A stretch of 11,633 bases of DNA from RHKX01 sp964641695 (GTDB taxonomy: Bacteria > Actinomycetota > Thermoleophilia > Solirubrobacterales > 70-9): positions 1 through 11,633 of the forward strand of contig CAZXKG010000083.1 of assembly GCA_964641695.1 (NCBI GenBank), read 5' to 3'. Positions 1 through 5,497 of the stretch are shown here, in pieces. A model generated the notes under the pieces. That model was given only the letters and a program-made list of their open reading frames with translations, was not told the DNA's origin and ran no database searches. Each line of letters begins with the position of its first letter. The stretch's first letter is position 1. Position numbers and translations under genes: made by a program.

Positions 1-38
1 CCGCCCAGAGGCCGGCCCGCTTGCCGTCCTCTGGGCGG
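1..38. repeat. Perfect 11-bp inverted repeat at the left edge
   Basis: CCGCCCAGAGG at 1-11 is the exact reverse complement of CCTCTGGGCGG at 28-38, with a 16-base loop. The repeat lies inside the open dehydrogenase frame and has no T-run, so it is not a normal terminator. It may be chance in GC-rich coding DNA, or a stable mRNA hairpin. Confidence 0.5.
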
Positions 39-385
39 GGTTGAAGGAGAACTGGGGTGGGGACAACCTCGAGATCCCGTTCGAGGATCTGAAGGAGCGG
101 ATGCTCTTCATCGAGGCTCTGGAGACGGTGCGCTGCATCGACGAGGGTGTGATCGAGACCACCGCCGACGCCAACATCGGTTCGATCATGGGGATCGGCT
201 TCCCGGCGTGGACCGGCGGCGTCGTCCAGTACATCGAGGGCTACGAGGGCGGGCTGCAGGGCTTCGTCGACCGTGCCCGCGAGCTGGCCGAGCGCTACGG
301 CGATCGCTTCGATCCGCCCGAGCTGCTCGTCGCCAAGGCCGAATCCGGGGGAACGTTCAAGGCAGAGGCCGCGGTCGCCGCTTAG
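2..385 (+). CDS. fadB: 3-hydroxyacyl-CoA dehydrogenase / enoyl-CoA hydratase multifunctional protein, C-terminal end (5' truncated by window)
   Basis: Only the last 127 codons are inside the window. The frame is open to the left edge, reading ...LWAGLKENW, so the TTG at 41 is internal and not a start. The segment matches the C-terminal helical domain of FadB/FadJ-type trifunctional proteins: an LWPGLKEHF-like stretch, then FIEALETVRCIDEGVIETT, then the signature DANIGSIMGIGFPAWTGG. In the family this domain completes the NAD-dependent L-3-hydroxyacyl-CoA dehydrogenase half, which oxidises 3-hydroxyacyl-CoA to 3-ketoacyl-CoA in cytosolic beta-oxidation. The hydratase domain and Rossmann fold would lie to the left, out of view. 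The gene ends in TAG at 383-385, 16 bases before the next start, so the two are probably co-transcribed. A single-function dehydrogenase cannot be excluded from the tail alone. Confidence 0.88.
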   Translation, partial: RPEAGPLAVLWAGLKENWGGDNLEIPFEDLKERMLFIEALETVRCIDEGVIETTADANIGSIMGIGFPAWTGGVVQYIEGYEGGLQGFVDRARELAERYGDRFDPPELLVAKAESGGTFKAEAAVAA

Positions 386-401
386 CGCGGCCGCCGTACC
401 G

Positions 402-1433
402 ATGGCAGTGGAAGGGATCGACGCCCCCGCCCTCGAGCGCTGGTTCAGCGACGAGGTGCCGGGGGTGCGCCCGCCCCTGACCTACGACAAGGTCGCGGGG
501 GGACGCTCGAACCTGACCTTCATCGTCCGCGACTCCGCCGACGGAGCCTGGGTGCTGAGGCGGCCGCCGCTGGGGGCGACGCTCGGCTCGGCCCACGACA
601 TGGGGCGCGAGGTCAAGGTGATGTCCGGTCTCGGGAGCTCGGAGGTGCCGGTGCCCGCGATCGCCGGGCTGTGCGAGGACAAGAGCGTCAACGGGGCGCC
701 GTTCTACGTCTCCGAGTTCGTCGAGGGGCCGGTCCTGCGCCGCCTTCCCGACGCGGATCTGTTCCCAGGTCAGGACGTGCGTCGGGCGATCGGTGAGCGC
801 GTGGTGGACACGCTCGTCGACATCCACGCGGTCGACCCCGATGCCGTCGGCCTCGGTGATCTCGGCAAGAAGACCGACTACGTGGCCCGCACGCTGCGCC
901 GCTGGTCGGGGCAGTGGGAGAAGTCGAAGACCCGCGAGCTGCCGCTGGTCGAGGACCTCCACGGCCGCTTGGAGGCGAGGATCCCCGAGCAGGGCCCGGC
1001 CTCGATCGTCCACGGCGACTACCGGCTCGACAACATGATCCTCACCGCCGACGGCGAGGTCGCGGCGGTCCTCGACTGGGAGCTCTGCACGCTCGGCGAT
1101 CCGCTCGCCGATCTCGGGCTGCTGCTCGTCTACTGGGGCGAGGAGGACGACGTGATCCTGCCCCTGCTCGAGCCGGCGACGATGGCGCCCGGGTTCATCG
1201 GCCGTGAGGAGGTCGTCGCCCGCTACGCCGAACGCTCCGGGCGTGACGTCTCGGGGATCGACTACTTCGTCGCCCTCGGCTACTGGAAGCTGGCGATCAT
1301 CCTCGAGGGCGTCTACGCCCGACACACCGCCGGCCAGTACGGCAAGGAGGGCGCGGGCGAGGGAGCGGACGAGCTGGCTGCCGTCGTCGAGGGGTTGATC
1401 GGGGCCGCCGACGAGGCTGAGCGCCGCCTTTGA
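402..1433 (+). CDS. Phosphotransferase family protein (APH/ACAD10-11 N-domain type kinase)
   Basis: A 343-residue protein of the APH/choline-kinase-like phosphotransferase fold, close to the stand-alone form of the kinase domain found in ACAD10/ACAD11. Visible landmarks, in order, are an ATP-binding N-lobe with GGRSNLTFIV and VLRRPPLG, a linker with PFYVSEFVEGPVL, the catalytic loop HGDYRLDN with Asp about 206, and the metal-binding LDWELCTLGDPLADLG with Asp about 225. All key kinase residues are present. In ACAD10/11 the related domain phosphorylates 4-hydroxyacyl-CoAs before removal of the hydroxyl group, so a role in degrading 4-hydroxy acids beside the fadB-type gene is plausible but inferred. 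The ATG at 402 is chosen because upstream residues are low-complexity and overlap the dehydrogenase gene. No clear Shine-Dalgarno is visible; coupling to the upstream stop is likely. It is unlikely to be an antibiotic kinase despite the fold. Confidence 0.88.
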   Translation: MAVEGIDAPALERWFSDEVPGVRPPLTYDKVAGGRSNLTFIVRDSADGAWVLRRPPLGATLGSAHDMGREVKVMSGLGSSEVPVPAIAGLCEDKSVNGAPFYVSEFVEGPVLRRLPDADLFPGQDVRRAIGERVVDTLVDIHAVDPDAVGLGDLGKKTDYVARTLRRWSGQWEKSKTRELPLVEDLHGRLEARIPEQGPASIVHGDYRLDNMILTADGEVAAVLDWELCTLGDPLADLGLLLVYWGEEDDVILPLLEPATMAPGFIGREEVVARYAERSGRDVSGIDYFVALGYWKLAIILEGVYARHTAGQYGKEGAGEGADELAAVVEGLIGAADEAERRL

Positions 1434-1549
1434 CGGGATCAAAGCGTCCTGGGCGGAGTCCTCGTCGTCTCACGACCAACCCCGGTCGCTTCGACTCCTG
1501 CGTCCACCACCCAGAACGCTCCGATCCGCGTCAGCCTGGGGGCGGGTAG

Positions 1550-2479
1550 ATGTCCTTCGGGGCTGCCAGGAGCGGCAAGACGGTTCGGGTCGGGCTCGGC
1601 TGGGAGCGGTTCGGCGCGGCCCCTGACCCCGATCGCTTCTGGGCCTACGTCGAGGCGATGGAGCGGATCGGCTACGACTCGCTCTGGCTGTCCGATACCG
1701 CGACGGGCGCGGGCCTGGCGCCGCTTCCTGCGCTGGCGGCGGTCGCCGCGCGGACGGAGCGGATGAAGCTGGGGACGAGCGTGCTCGCCGTCCCGGCGCG
1801 CAACCCGGTGCTGCTCGCCAAGGAGATGGCGAGCGTCGACTGCCTCTCGGGCGGCCGCTTCCTCCCGGCCTTCGGACTCGGCGTGAACTTCCCCGCGGAG
1901 CGGAAGGCGCTCGGCGTGGAGCCCGGTGAGCGCGTCTCGCGGATGGTCGAGGCGATGGCCATCATCCGCGCCCTCTGGCCCGGCGAGCCCGTCGACTTCG
2001 ACGGCGAGCACTGGTCGCTGGAGAACGTCAGGCTGACCCCGAAGCCCACCCGCGAGAAGCTCGAGATCTGGCTCGGCGGAACCGCGCCGAAGGCGCTCGA
2101 GCGGATCGGGCGGATCGCCGAGGGATGGCTTGCCTCCTTCCTATCCGCCGCGGAGTTCGGCGCCGGCGTCGAGGCGATCAACCACTCCGCCGCCGCGGCC
2201 GAGCGCGGGATCGACTACGACCACTACGGGATGACCCTCTTCGCCGCGCCTTCTCGCGAGGAGATCCCCGATGCCGCCCTGCGGGTGCTCAACCGGCGCG
2301 AGGGCCTCACCCAGGGCGATCACGTCGCGATCGGATCGCGTGAGTTGCGGGATCTCCTGGAGCGCTTCCGCGAAGCCGGCGCGATGAAGTTCGTCGTGAT
2401 CCCGATCGCGGAGGAGCCGATCGACTGGATCGAGGAGATGTTCGAGGTCGCCGTCCGGCCGGTCGAGGCCGCGGGCTGA
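1550..2479 (+). CDS. LLM class (luciferase-like) flavin or F420-dependent oxidoreductase
   Basis: A 309-residue protein with the bacterial-luciferase-like TIM barrel. Typical segments are an early strand VGLGWERF, the YDSLWLSD segment, the region with LGTSVLAVPARNPVLLAKEMASVD, then LSGGRFLPAFGLG, the EHWSLENVRLTPKP segment and an IWLGGTAPKALERIGRIAEGW segment. In actinobacteria most close relatives use coenzyme F420 and reduce or oxidise small organic substrates; some use FMN. The substrate cannot be read from the sequence. A G-rich stretch (GGGGGCGGG) just before the ATG at 1550 can act as ribosome-binding site. The gap of 116 bases to the kinase gene shows no convincing promoter or terminator, so it may belong to the same transcript. 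The 3' end faces the hairpin repeats at 2486-2592. Confidence 0.9.
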   Translation: MSFGAARSGKTVRVGLGWERFGAAPDPDRFWAYVEAMERIGYDSLWLSDTATGAGLAPLPALAAVAARTERMKLGTSVLAVPARNPVLLAKEMASVDCLSGGRFLPAFGLGVNFPAERKALGVEPGERVSRMVEAMAIIRALWPGEPVDFDGEHWSLENVRLTPKPTREKLEIWLGGTAPKALERIGRIAEGWLASFLSAAEFGAGVEAINHSAAAAERGIDYDHYGMTLFAAPSREEIPDAALRVLNRREGLTQGDHVAIGSRELRDLLERFREAGAMKFVVIPIAEEPIDWIEEMFEVAVRPVEAAG

Positions 2480-2485
2480 CCCCAC

Positions 2486-2532
2486 CTTTCGTGGATCTCG
2501 TGTGGTCGCGGGCCGGGTGAGATCCACGAAAG
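2486..2532. repeat. Extragenic hairpin repeat, copy 1 (TTTCGTGGA family)
   Basis: The arms CTTTCGTGGATCTC (2486-2499) and GAGATCCACGAAAG (2519-2532) are perfectly complementary over 14 bp around a 19-base loop. The element lies just after the oxidoreductase stop, between genes that converge. It could act as a bidirectional terminator or be a REP-like extragenic palindrome. There is no long T-run. A second copy follows exactly 61 bases downstream. Confidence 0.8.
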
Positions 2533-2547
2533 CGGGATACAACTCCA

Positions 2548-2592
2548 TTTCGTGGAAGTCATCGAGCTGTGGCGGGGGCGACATCCACGAAA
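2548..2592. repeat. Extragenic hairpin repeat, copy 2 (TTTCGTGGA family)
   Basis: The arms TTTCGTGGAAGTC (2548-2560) and GACATCCACGAAA (2580-2592) pair with one mismatch over 13 bp. The loop is again 19 bases. Arm spacing is identical to copy 1, and both arms are offset by exactly 61 bases, so the pair looks like a tandem duplication with a diverged loop. The outer nine bases TTTCGTGGA/TCCACGAAA are fully conserved in all four arms. Confidence 0.78.
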
Positions 2593-2595
2593 ATG

Positions 2596-2607
2596 CTGAC
2601 CGGTCAG
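2596..2607. promoter_or_regulatory. 12-bp perfect palindrome CTGACCGGTCAG
   Basis: A perfect palindrome directly after the second hairpin. It overlaps the stop codon (2604-2606, minus strand) of the phosphatase remnant. It resembles TetR-type half-sites but lacks the two-base spacer found in the sites at 2933 and 9698. It is far from any evident promoter, so a regulatory role is doubtful. Confidence 0.3.
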
Positions 2608-2909
2608 TCGATGAGCCGCCGGCGGAGCTGGTCGATGGCGTCCTGCTCGGCGCCATCGGCGAGTAGATACCCGCCCCCGCCTCCGTAGTGCTCGTCGACA
2701 TGGGCGAGGGTTGCCCGCATCGCCTCGGGCGGAGAGCCGAGCGCCTGCGCGAGGTGTTGCTCGGGGATGCCGGCCCGCAGGGCGCGCTCCTGGATCTCCT
2801 CGACCGCGGGCCCCGCCATCTGCTCCGACGTCATCGCGTAGTCGGCCACGACCTCCTCCCGCGGCGCGCCGGCGGCGCCGAGGAGCAGCGCGACCACCAA
2901 GCCGGTCCG
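2604..2909 (-). pseudogene. C-terminal remnant of a PtpB-like tyrosine-protein phosphatase
   Basis: About 101 codons match the C-terminal third of PtpB-type (Y_phosphatase3) tyrosine phosphatases: VALLLGAAGAPREEVVADYA, then HVDEHYGGGGGYL and a final LRRRLID before TGA. Codons just upstream still read R-T-G-L, the end of the family active-site signature HCxxGKDRTG. Before that the homology stops: the residues are S-P-R-Y instead of the expected G-K-D, and the catalytic cysteine and the whole N-terminal part are absent. The break falls at about 2910-2912, some 20 bases from the operator of the acyl-CoA synthetase gene, which suggests a deletion or rearrangement that placed that gene here. A TTG at 2900 could formally start a 98-residue protein, but it would lack the active site. 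It is most likely a decaying gene. Confidence 0.75.
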
Positions 2910-2932
2910 ATATCTTGGCGAGGCTCCTGTAC

Positions 2933-2948
2933 CATACCGGGCGGTATG
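2933..2948. promoter_or_regulatory. TetR-type operator palindrome over the acyl-CoA synthetase start
   Basis: CATACCG (2933-2939), GG, CGGTATG (2942-2948): 7-bp arms around a two-base centre. The right arm contains the ATG (2946) of the acyl-CoA synthetase. A possible -10 box TACCAT (2930-2935, TAnnnT) overlaps the left arm and is followed by ten bases before the ATG, consistent with a leaderless or nearly leaderless message blocked by a repressor. The core ACCGNNCGGT is shared with the site at 9698-9713. Confidence 0.6.
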
Positions 2949-4574
2949 TGCCCGCTTGGAGGGTCTGAGGAGAGCCCCGCGCTCGAGGAGACCGATCGCG
3001 CATGGACGCGGCGGCCGGCGGGCGGTGGCTTCGCCGATCTCTCGCCGCTCTCGTTCCTACGGCGCAGCGCTCGCGTCTTCGCCGCGCGGACGGCCACCGT
3101 GGACGGCGAGGAGCAGCGCACGTACTCTGAGCTGCTCGACGAGGCCGAGCGCCTTGCGGGGGCTTTGTCGGCGCGGGGCGTCGGTCCCGGTGACCGCGTC
3201 GCGGTCCTGCTGCCGAACGTTCGCGAGATGCTGGCCGCCCATTACGCGATCCCTGGCCTGGGGGCCGTGATCGTTCCGGTCAACAACCGGCTTGCGCCGT
3301 CGGAGGTGGCGTACGTGCTCGGGCACGCGGGGGCATCCTGCTTCATTCACGACGGGGCTGGGAACGCGAGAGGCGCCGTCGCGGAGATGGACCGGCCGCC
3401 GACCGAGCTGATCGCCGGCCCCGACGGCGACTACGACAGCGTCGTCGGCGCCGCGTCTCCTCATCCTCTGTCCGTCCCGGACGAGCGCTCGATCCTCTCG
3501 ATCAACTACACGAGCGGCACCACCGGACGCCCCAAGGGCGTCATGTACACCCACCGCGGTGCGTTCCTGCACACGATGGGGGTGATCGCCCAGTGCGAGG
3601 TGACGGCGTCGACCAGGTATCTGTGGACGCTTCCCATGTTCCACTGCCACGGATGGGCGTTCGTCTGGGCGGTGACGGCGATGGGCGGACGTCACGTCTG
3701 CCTCGATCGAGTGGACCCCGAGGAGGCCTGGAAGCGGCTGCGCGAGCAGGCGGCCACCCACCTGTGCGGAGCGCCGACGGTGCTCGACATCCTGCTCGGG
3801 GCCGACCTCGCCGCCGATGACGTGCCGCTGCGCGTGTTCACCGGAGGCGCCCCGCCGTCGCCGACGTTGATCGAGCGGTGCGAGGGGATCAACTGGGAGA
3901 TCACCCACCTCTACGGGCTGACCGAGACGTACGGGCCGATCGGGGCGTGCGTCTGGCATCCCGAGTGGGACGGCCTCGGCGCGGCGGAGCGGGCGCGCCT
4001 GAAGGCGCGCCAGGGTGTCGAGTCGGTCGTGTCGATGCCGCTGCGGGTCGTCGACGAAGGGCATCGGGACGTGCCGGCGGACGGCGAGACGATGGGGGAG
4101 ATCGTGATGTCGGGCAACAACGTGACCCTGGGCTACTACCGGGACGACGAGGCGACCGCGACCGCCTTCGAAGGGGGATCCTTCCACTCCGGCGACATGG
4201 GGGTGATGCACCCTGACGGCTACATCGAGATCCGCGATCGGCTCAAGGACGTGATCGTCTCGGGCGGGGAGAACATCTCCAGTATCGAGGTCGAGCACGC
4301 GCTCGCGGCGCATCCGCAGATCGCGCAGGTGGCCGTCGTGGGGGTCCCGGACGTTCGCTGGGGGGAGACCGTCGCCGCGTTCGTCGTCACCGAGAGCGCC
4401 GCAGAGCAGGTGGACCTCGAGGGGGTCCGTGAGTTCGGGCGTCGGAGTCTCGCCGGCTACAAGCTGCCCAGGCAGCTGCACGTGGTCGGGAGCCTGCCGA
4501 CGACCTCGACGGGCAAGGTTCAGAAGTTCCGCTTGCGGGAGCTCGCTTCCGCATCGCTCGAAGCGAGCTCCTGA
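2946..4574 (+). CDS. AMP-forming acyl-CoA synthetase (long/medium-chain fatty acid or aryl acid CoA ligase)
   Basis: A 542-residue member of the ANL adenylate-forming superfamily. It activates a carboxylic acid with ATP to an acyl-adenylate, then forms the CoA thioester. Core motifs are complete: phosphate loop YTSGTTGRPKG at about 188-198, YGLTETYGP at about 323, the ribose-binding Asp in SGDMG (about 417), the hinge RDRLKDVIVSGGENIS at about 430-445, and the catalytic Lys of STGKVQK (about 524). Length is normal for FadD-like enzymes. Features such as TLPMFHCHGWAF and the NISSIEVE segment suit the medium-chain/aryl acyl-CoA ligase group, but the acid is not certain. The ATG at 2946 is the only sensible start: no further ATG, GTG or TTG lies in frame before the conserved region. 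It has no Shine-Dalgarno, so translation is probably leaderless. It converges with the GntR gene after a 25-base gap. Confidence 0.92.
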   Translation: MCPLGGSEESPALEETDRAWTRRPAGGGFADLSPLSFLRRSARVFAARTATVDGEEQRTYSELLDEAERLAGALSARGVGPGDRVAVLLPNVREMLAAHYAIPGLGAVIVPVNNRLAPSEVAYVLGHAGASCFIHDGAGNARGAVAEMDRPPTELIAGPDGDYDSVVGAASPHPLSVPDERSILSINYTSGTTGRPKGVMYTHRGAFLHTMGVIAQCEVTASTRYLWTLPMFHCHGWAFVWAVTAMGGRHVCLDRVDPEEAWKRLREQAATHLCGAPTVLDILLGADLAADDVPLRVFTGGAPPSPTLIERCEGINWEITHLYGLTETYGPIGACVWHPEWDGLGAAERARLKARQGVESVVSMPLRVVDEGHRDVPADGETMGEIVMSGNNVTLGYYRDDEATATAFEGGSFHSGDMGVMHPDGYIEIRDRLKDVIVSGGENISSIEVEHALAAHPQIAQVAVVGVPDVRWGETVAAFVVTESAAEQVDLEGVREFGRRSLAGYKLPRQLHVVGSLPTTSTGKVQKFRLRELASASLEASS

Positions 4575-4599
4575 TCGAGCCCCGCCCTGCCGGCTACAT

Positions 4600-5442
4600 C
4601 TAGTCCCGTTCGGAGCGCTCCGCGACCGGGCGCAGGAAGTCCGGAACCTCGCGGACGAGGACGCGGTCGGTGGCCTTCTCCCAGGCCCGCTCCATGCCGG
4701 CGAGGTGCTCGTCCATGACCTGCTCGATCCGCGCGTAGTCGGCGGATCGGATCGCGCCCAGCGTCCGTTCGTGGACGTCGATCACCCATGCCGCGATCGG
4801 CGGGTCGTGCATGGCCAGATCGCGCGCGATCTCCAGGCGCTTGAACAGCATCCGGATCATGTTGACGATCGTCGTGTTGCCGGTCGCGCGGGCGATCCGG
4901 AGGTGGAACTGGGTGTCGAGCTGGAGGAAGTGATCCTCGTTGGCCAGCACGTCCCCGGCGTCGACGAGCTCCTGCTGGCGGTCGATGATCGCCTGCAGGG
5001 CGGCGAAGTCGTCCTCGCGGGCGTTGAGCGCCGCGAGCTGGGCGACGCGGGGCTCGACCATCCTGCGCGCCTCGAGGACTCCCGCGACCTCGCCCAGCCG
5101 GAGGTCCGACTTCGAGCGGAGGATCTCGATCGGGACGTAGTCCGAGGCGACGTAGATCCCCCCGCCCGATCCGCTGCGCACCTCGAGCACCCCCGCCTCG
5201 GAGAGCACCCGCACCGCCTCCCTCAGGGTGGGCCTGCTGACCCGCAGCGCGGCGGCGAGGTCCCGCTCGGAGGGAAGACGGTCTCCCGTGCCGAAGTCGC
5301 CGTGGCGCACCCGCTCGGCGATCTGCTCGACCGCGCCCTCGAAGACCCGGCGGGGCCCGACGGGTGAGAACCCGCTTGGTTCCGCCGTCTGACTCCCGGC
5401 GGCGTCGTGGGCACGCTCGGTTCTCTCCTTCTCGAGACCCAT
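4600..5442 (-). CDS. GntR family (FadR/FCD subfamily) transcriptional regulator
   Basis: A 280-residue regulator. The winged-helix DNA-binding domain lies at about 33-95, with GDRLPSERDLAAALRVSR, PTLREAVRVLSEAGVLEV and a glycine-rich wing GSGGG. The FCD ligand domain follows, with the metal-site pattern DTQFH, VHERT and DEHLAG, which supplies an Asp and three His. FCD regulators bind organic acids or acyl-CoAs and usually repress adjacent catabolic genes. It diverges from the ferredoxin oxidoreductase gene and probably controls it. An upstream ATG at 5499 would add 19 residues, but it overlaps the oxidoreductase start and would place that gene's promoter inside this reading frame. The ATG at 5442 is preferred and is preceded by TAAGTT seven bases away, a good leaderless arrangement. 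Confidence 0.88.
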   Translation of the reverse strand: MGLEKERTERAHDAAGSQTAEPSGFSPVGPRRVFEGAVEQIAERVRHGDFGTGDRLPSERDLAAALRVSRPTLREAVRVLSEAGVLEVRSGSGGGIYVASDYVPIEILRSKSDLRLGEVAGVLEARRMVEPRVAQLAALNAREDDFAALQAIIDRQQELVDAGDVLANEDHFLQLDTQFHLRIARATGNTTIVNMIRMLFKRLEIARDLAMHDPPIAAWVIDVHERTLGAIRSADYARIEQVMDEHLAGMERAWEKATDRVLVREVPDFLRPVAERSERD

Positions 5443-5449
5443 CGGCTGA

Positions 5450-5455
5450 AACTTA
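5450..5455 (-). promoter_or_regulatory. Putative -10 box of the GntR gene (leaderless)
   Basis: On the minus strand TAAGTT (TAnnnT) lies seven bases before the ATG at 5442. This matches the geometry of leaderless actinobacterial genes. No good -35 is visible. It supports the shorter start of the regulator. Confidence 0.4.
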
Positions 5456-5460
5456 CCTGG

Positions 5461-5489
5461 TTCACTATCGGCCGTCCGTTTGGTATAAG
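5461..5489 (+). promoter_or_regulatory. Promoter of the ferredoxin oxidoreductase gene (apparently leaderless)
   Basis: TTCACT (5461-5466), a 17-base spacer, then TATAAG (5484-5489) resemble a housekeeping -35/-10 pair, unusually AT-rich for this DNA. The ATG at 5498 follows eight bases later, so transcription should begin at or next to the start codon. Confidence 0.6.
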
Positions 5490-5497
5490 AATTGACC

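Noticed and set aside
41..385. TTG at 41 as the start of a 114-residue protein
   Set aside because: The frame is open to the window edge and the residues before 41 already match the FadB/FadJ pattern, so the gene begins outside the window.
357..1442. 361-codon open frame on the minus strand
   Set aside because: It is antisense to the kinase gene, which has complete catalytic motifs; the mirror frame has none.
1430..1458. TTGACG as a -35 for the luciferase-like gene
   Set aside because: No TAnnnT box is found at a proper distance; the match overlaps the stop codon of the kinase gene by chance.
2688..2945. Upstream extension of the acyl-CoA synthetase frame by 86 codons
   Set aside because: This stretch is antisense to the phosphatase remnant and has no similarity to the N-terminus of ligases; the ATG at 2946 gives normal length.
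3057..4481. 474-codon open frame on the minus strand
   Set aside because: It is antisense to the acyl-CoA synthetase. Its composition is rich in Arg, Asp, His and Val, with no recognisable domain; such mirror frames are expected in GC-rich genes.
4575..4599. Terminator between the convergent acyl-CoA synthetase and GntR genes
   Set aside because: The 25-base gap has no stem of useful length and no T-run.
4429..5367. 312-codon open frame on the plus strand
   Set aside because: It is antisense to the GntR/FCD regulator, whose domains are clear.
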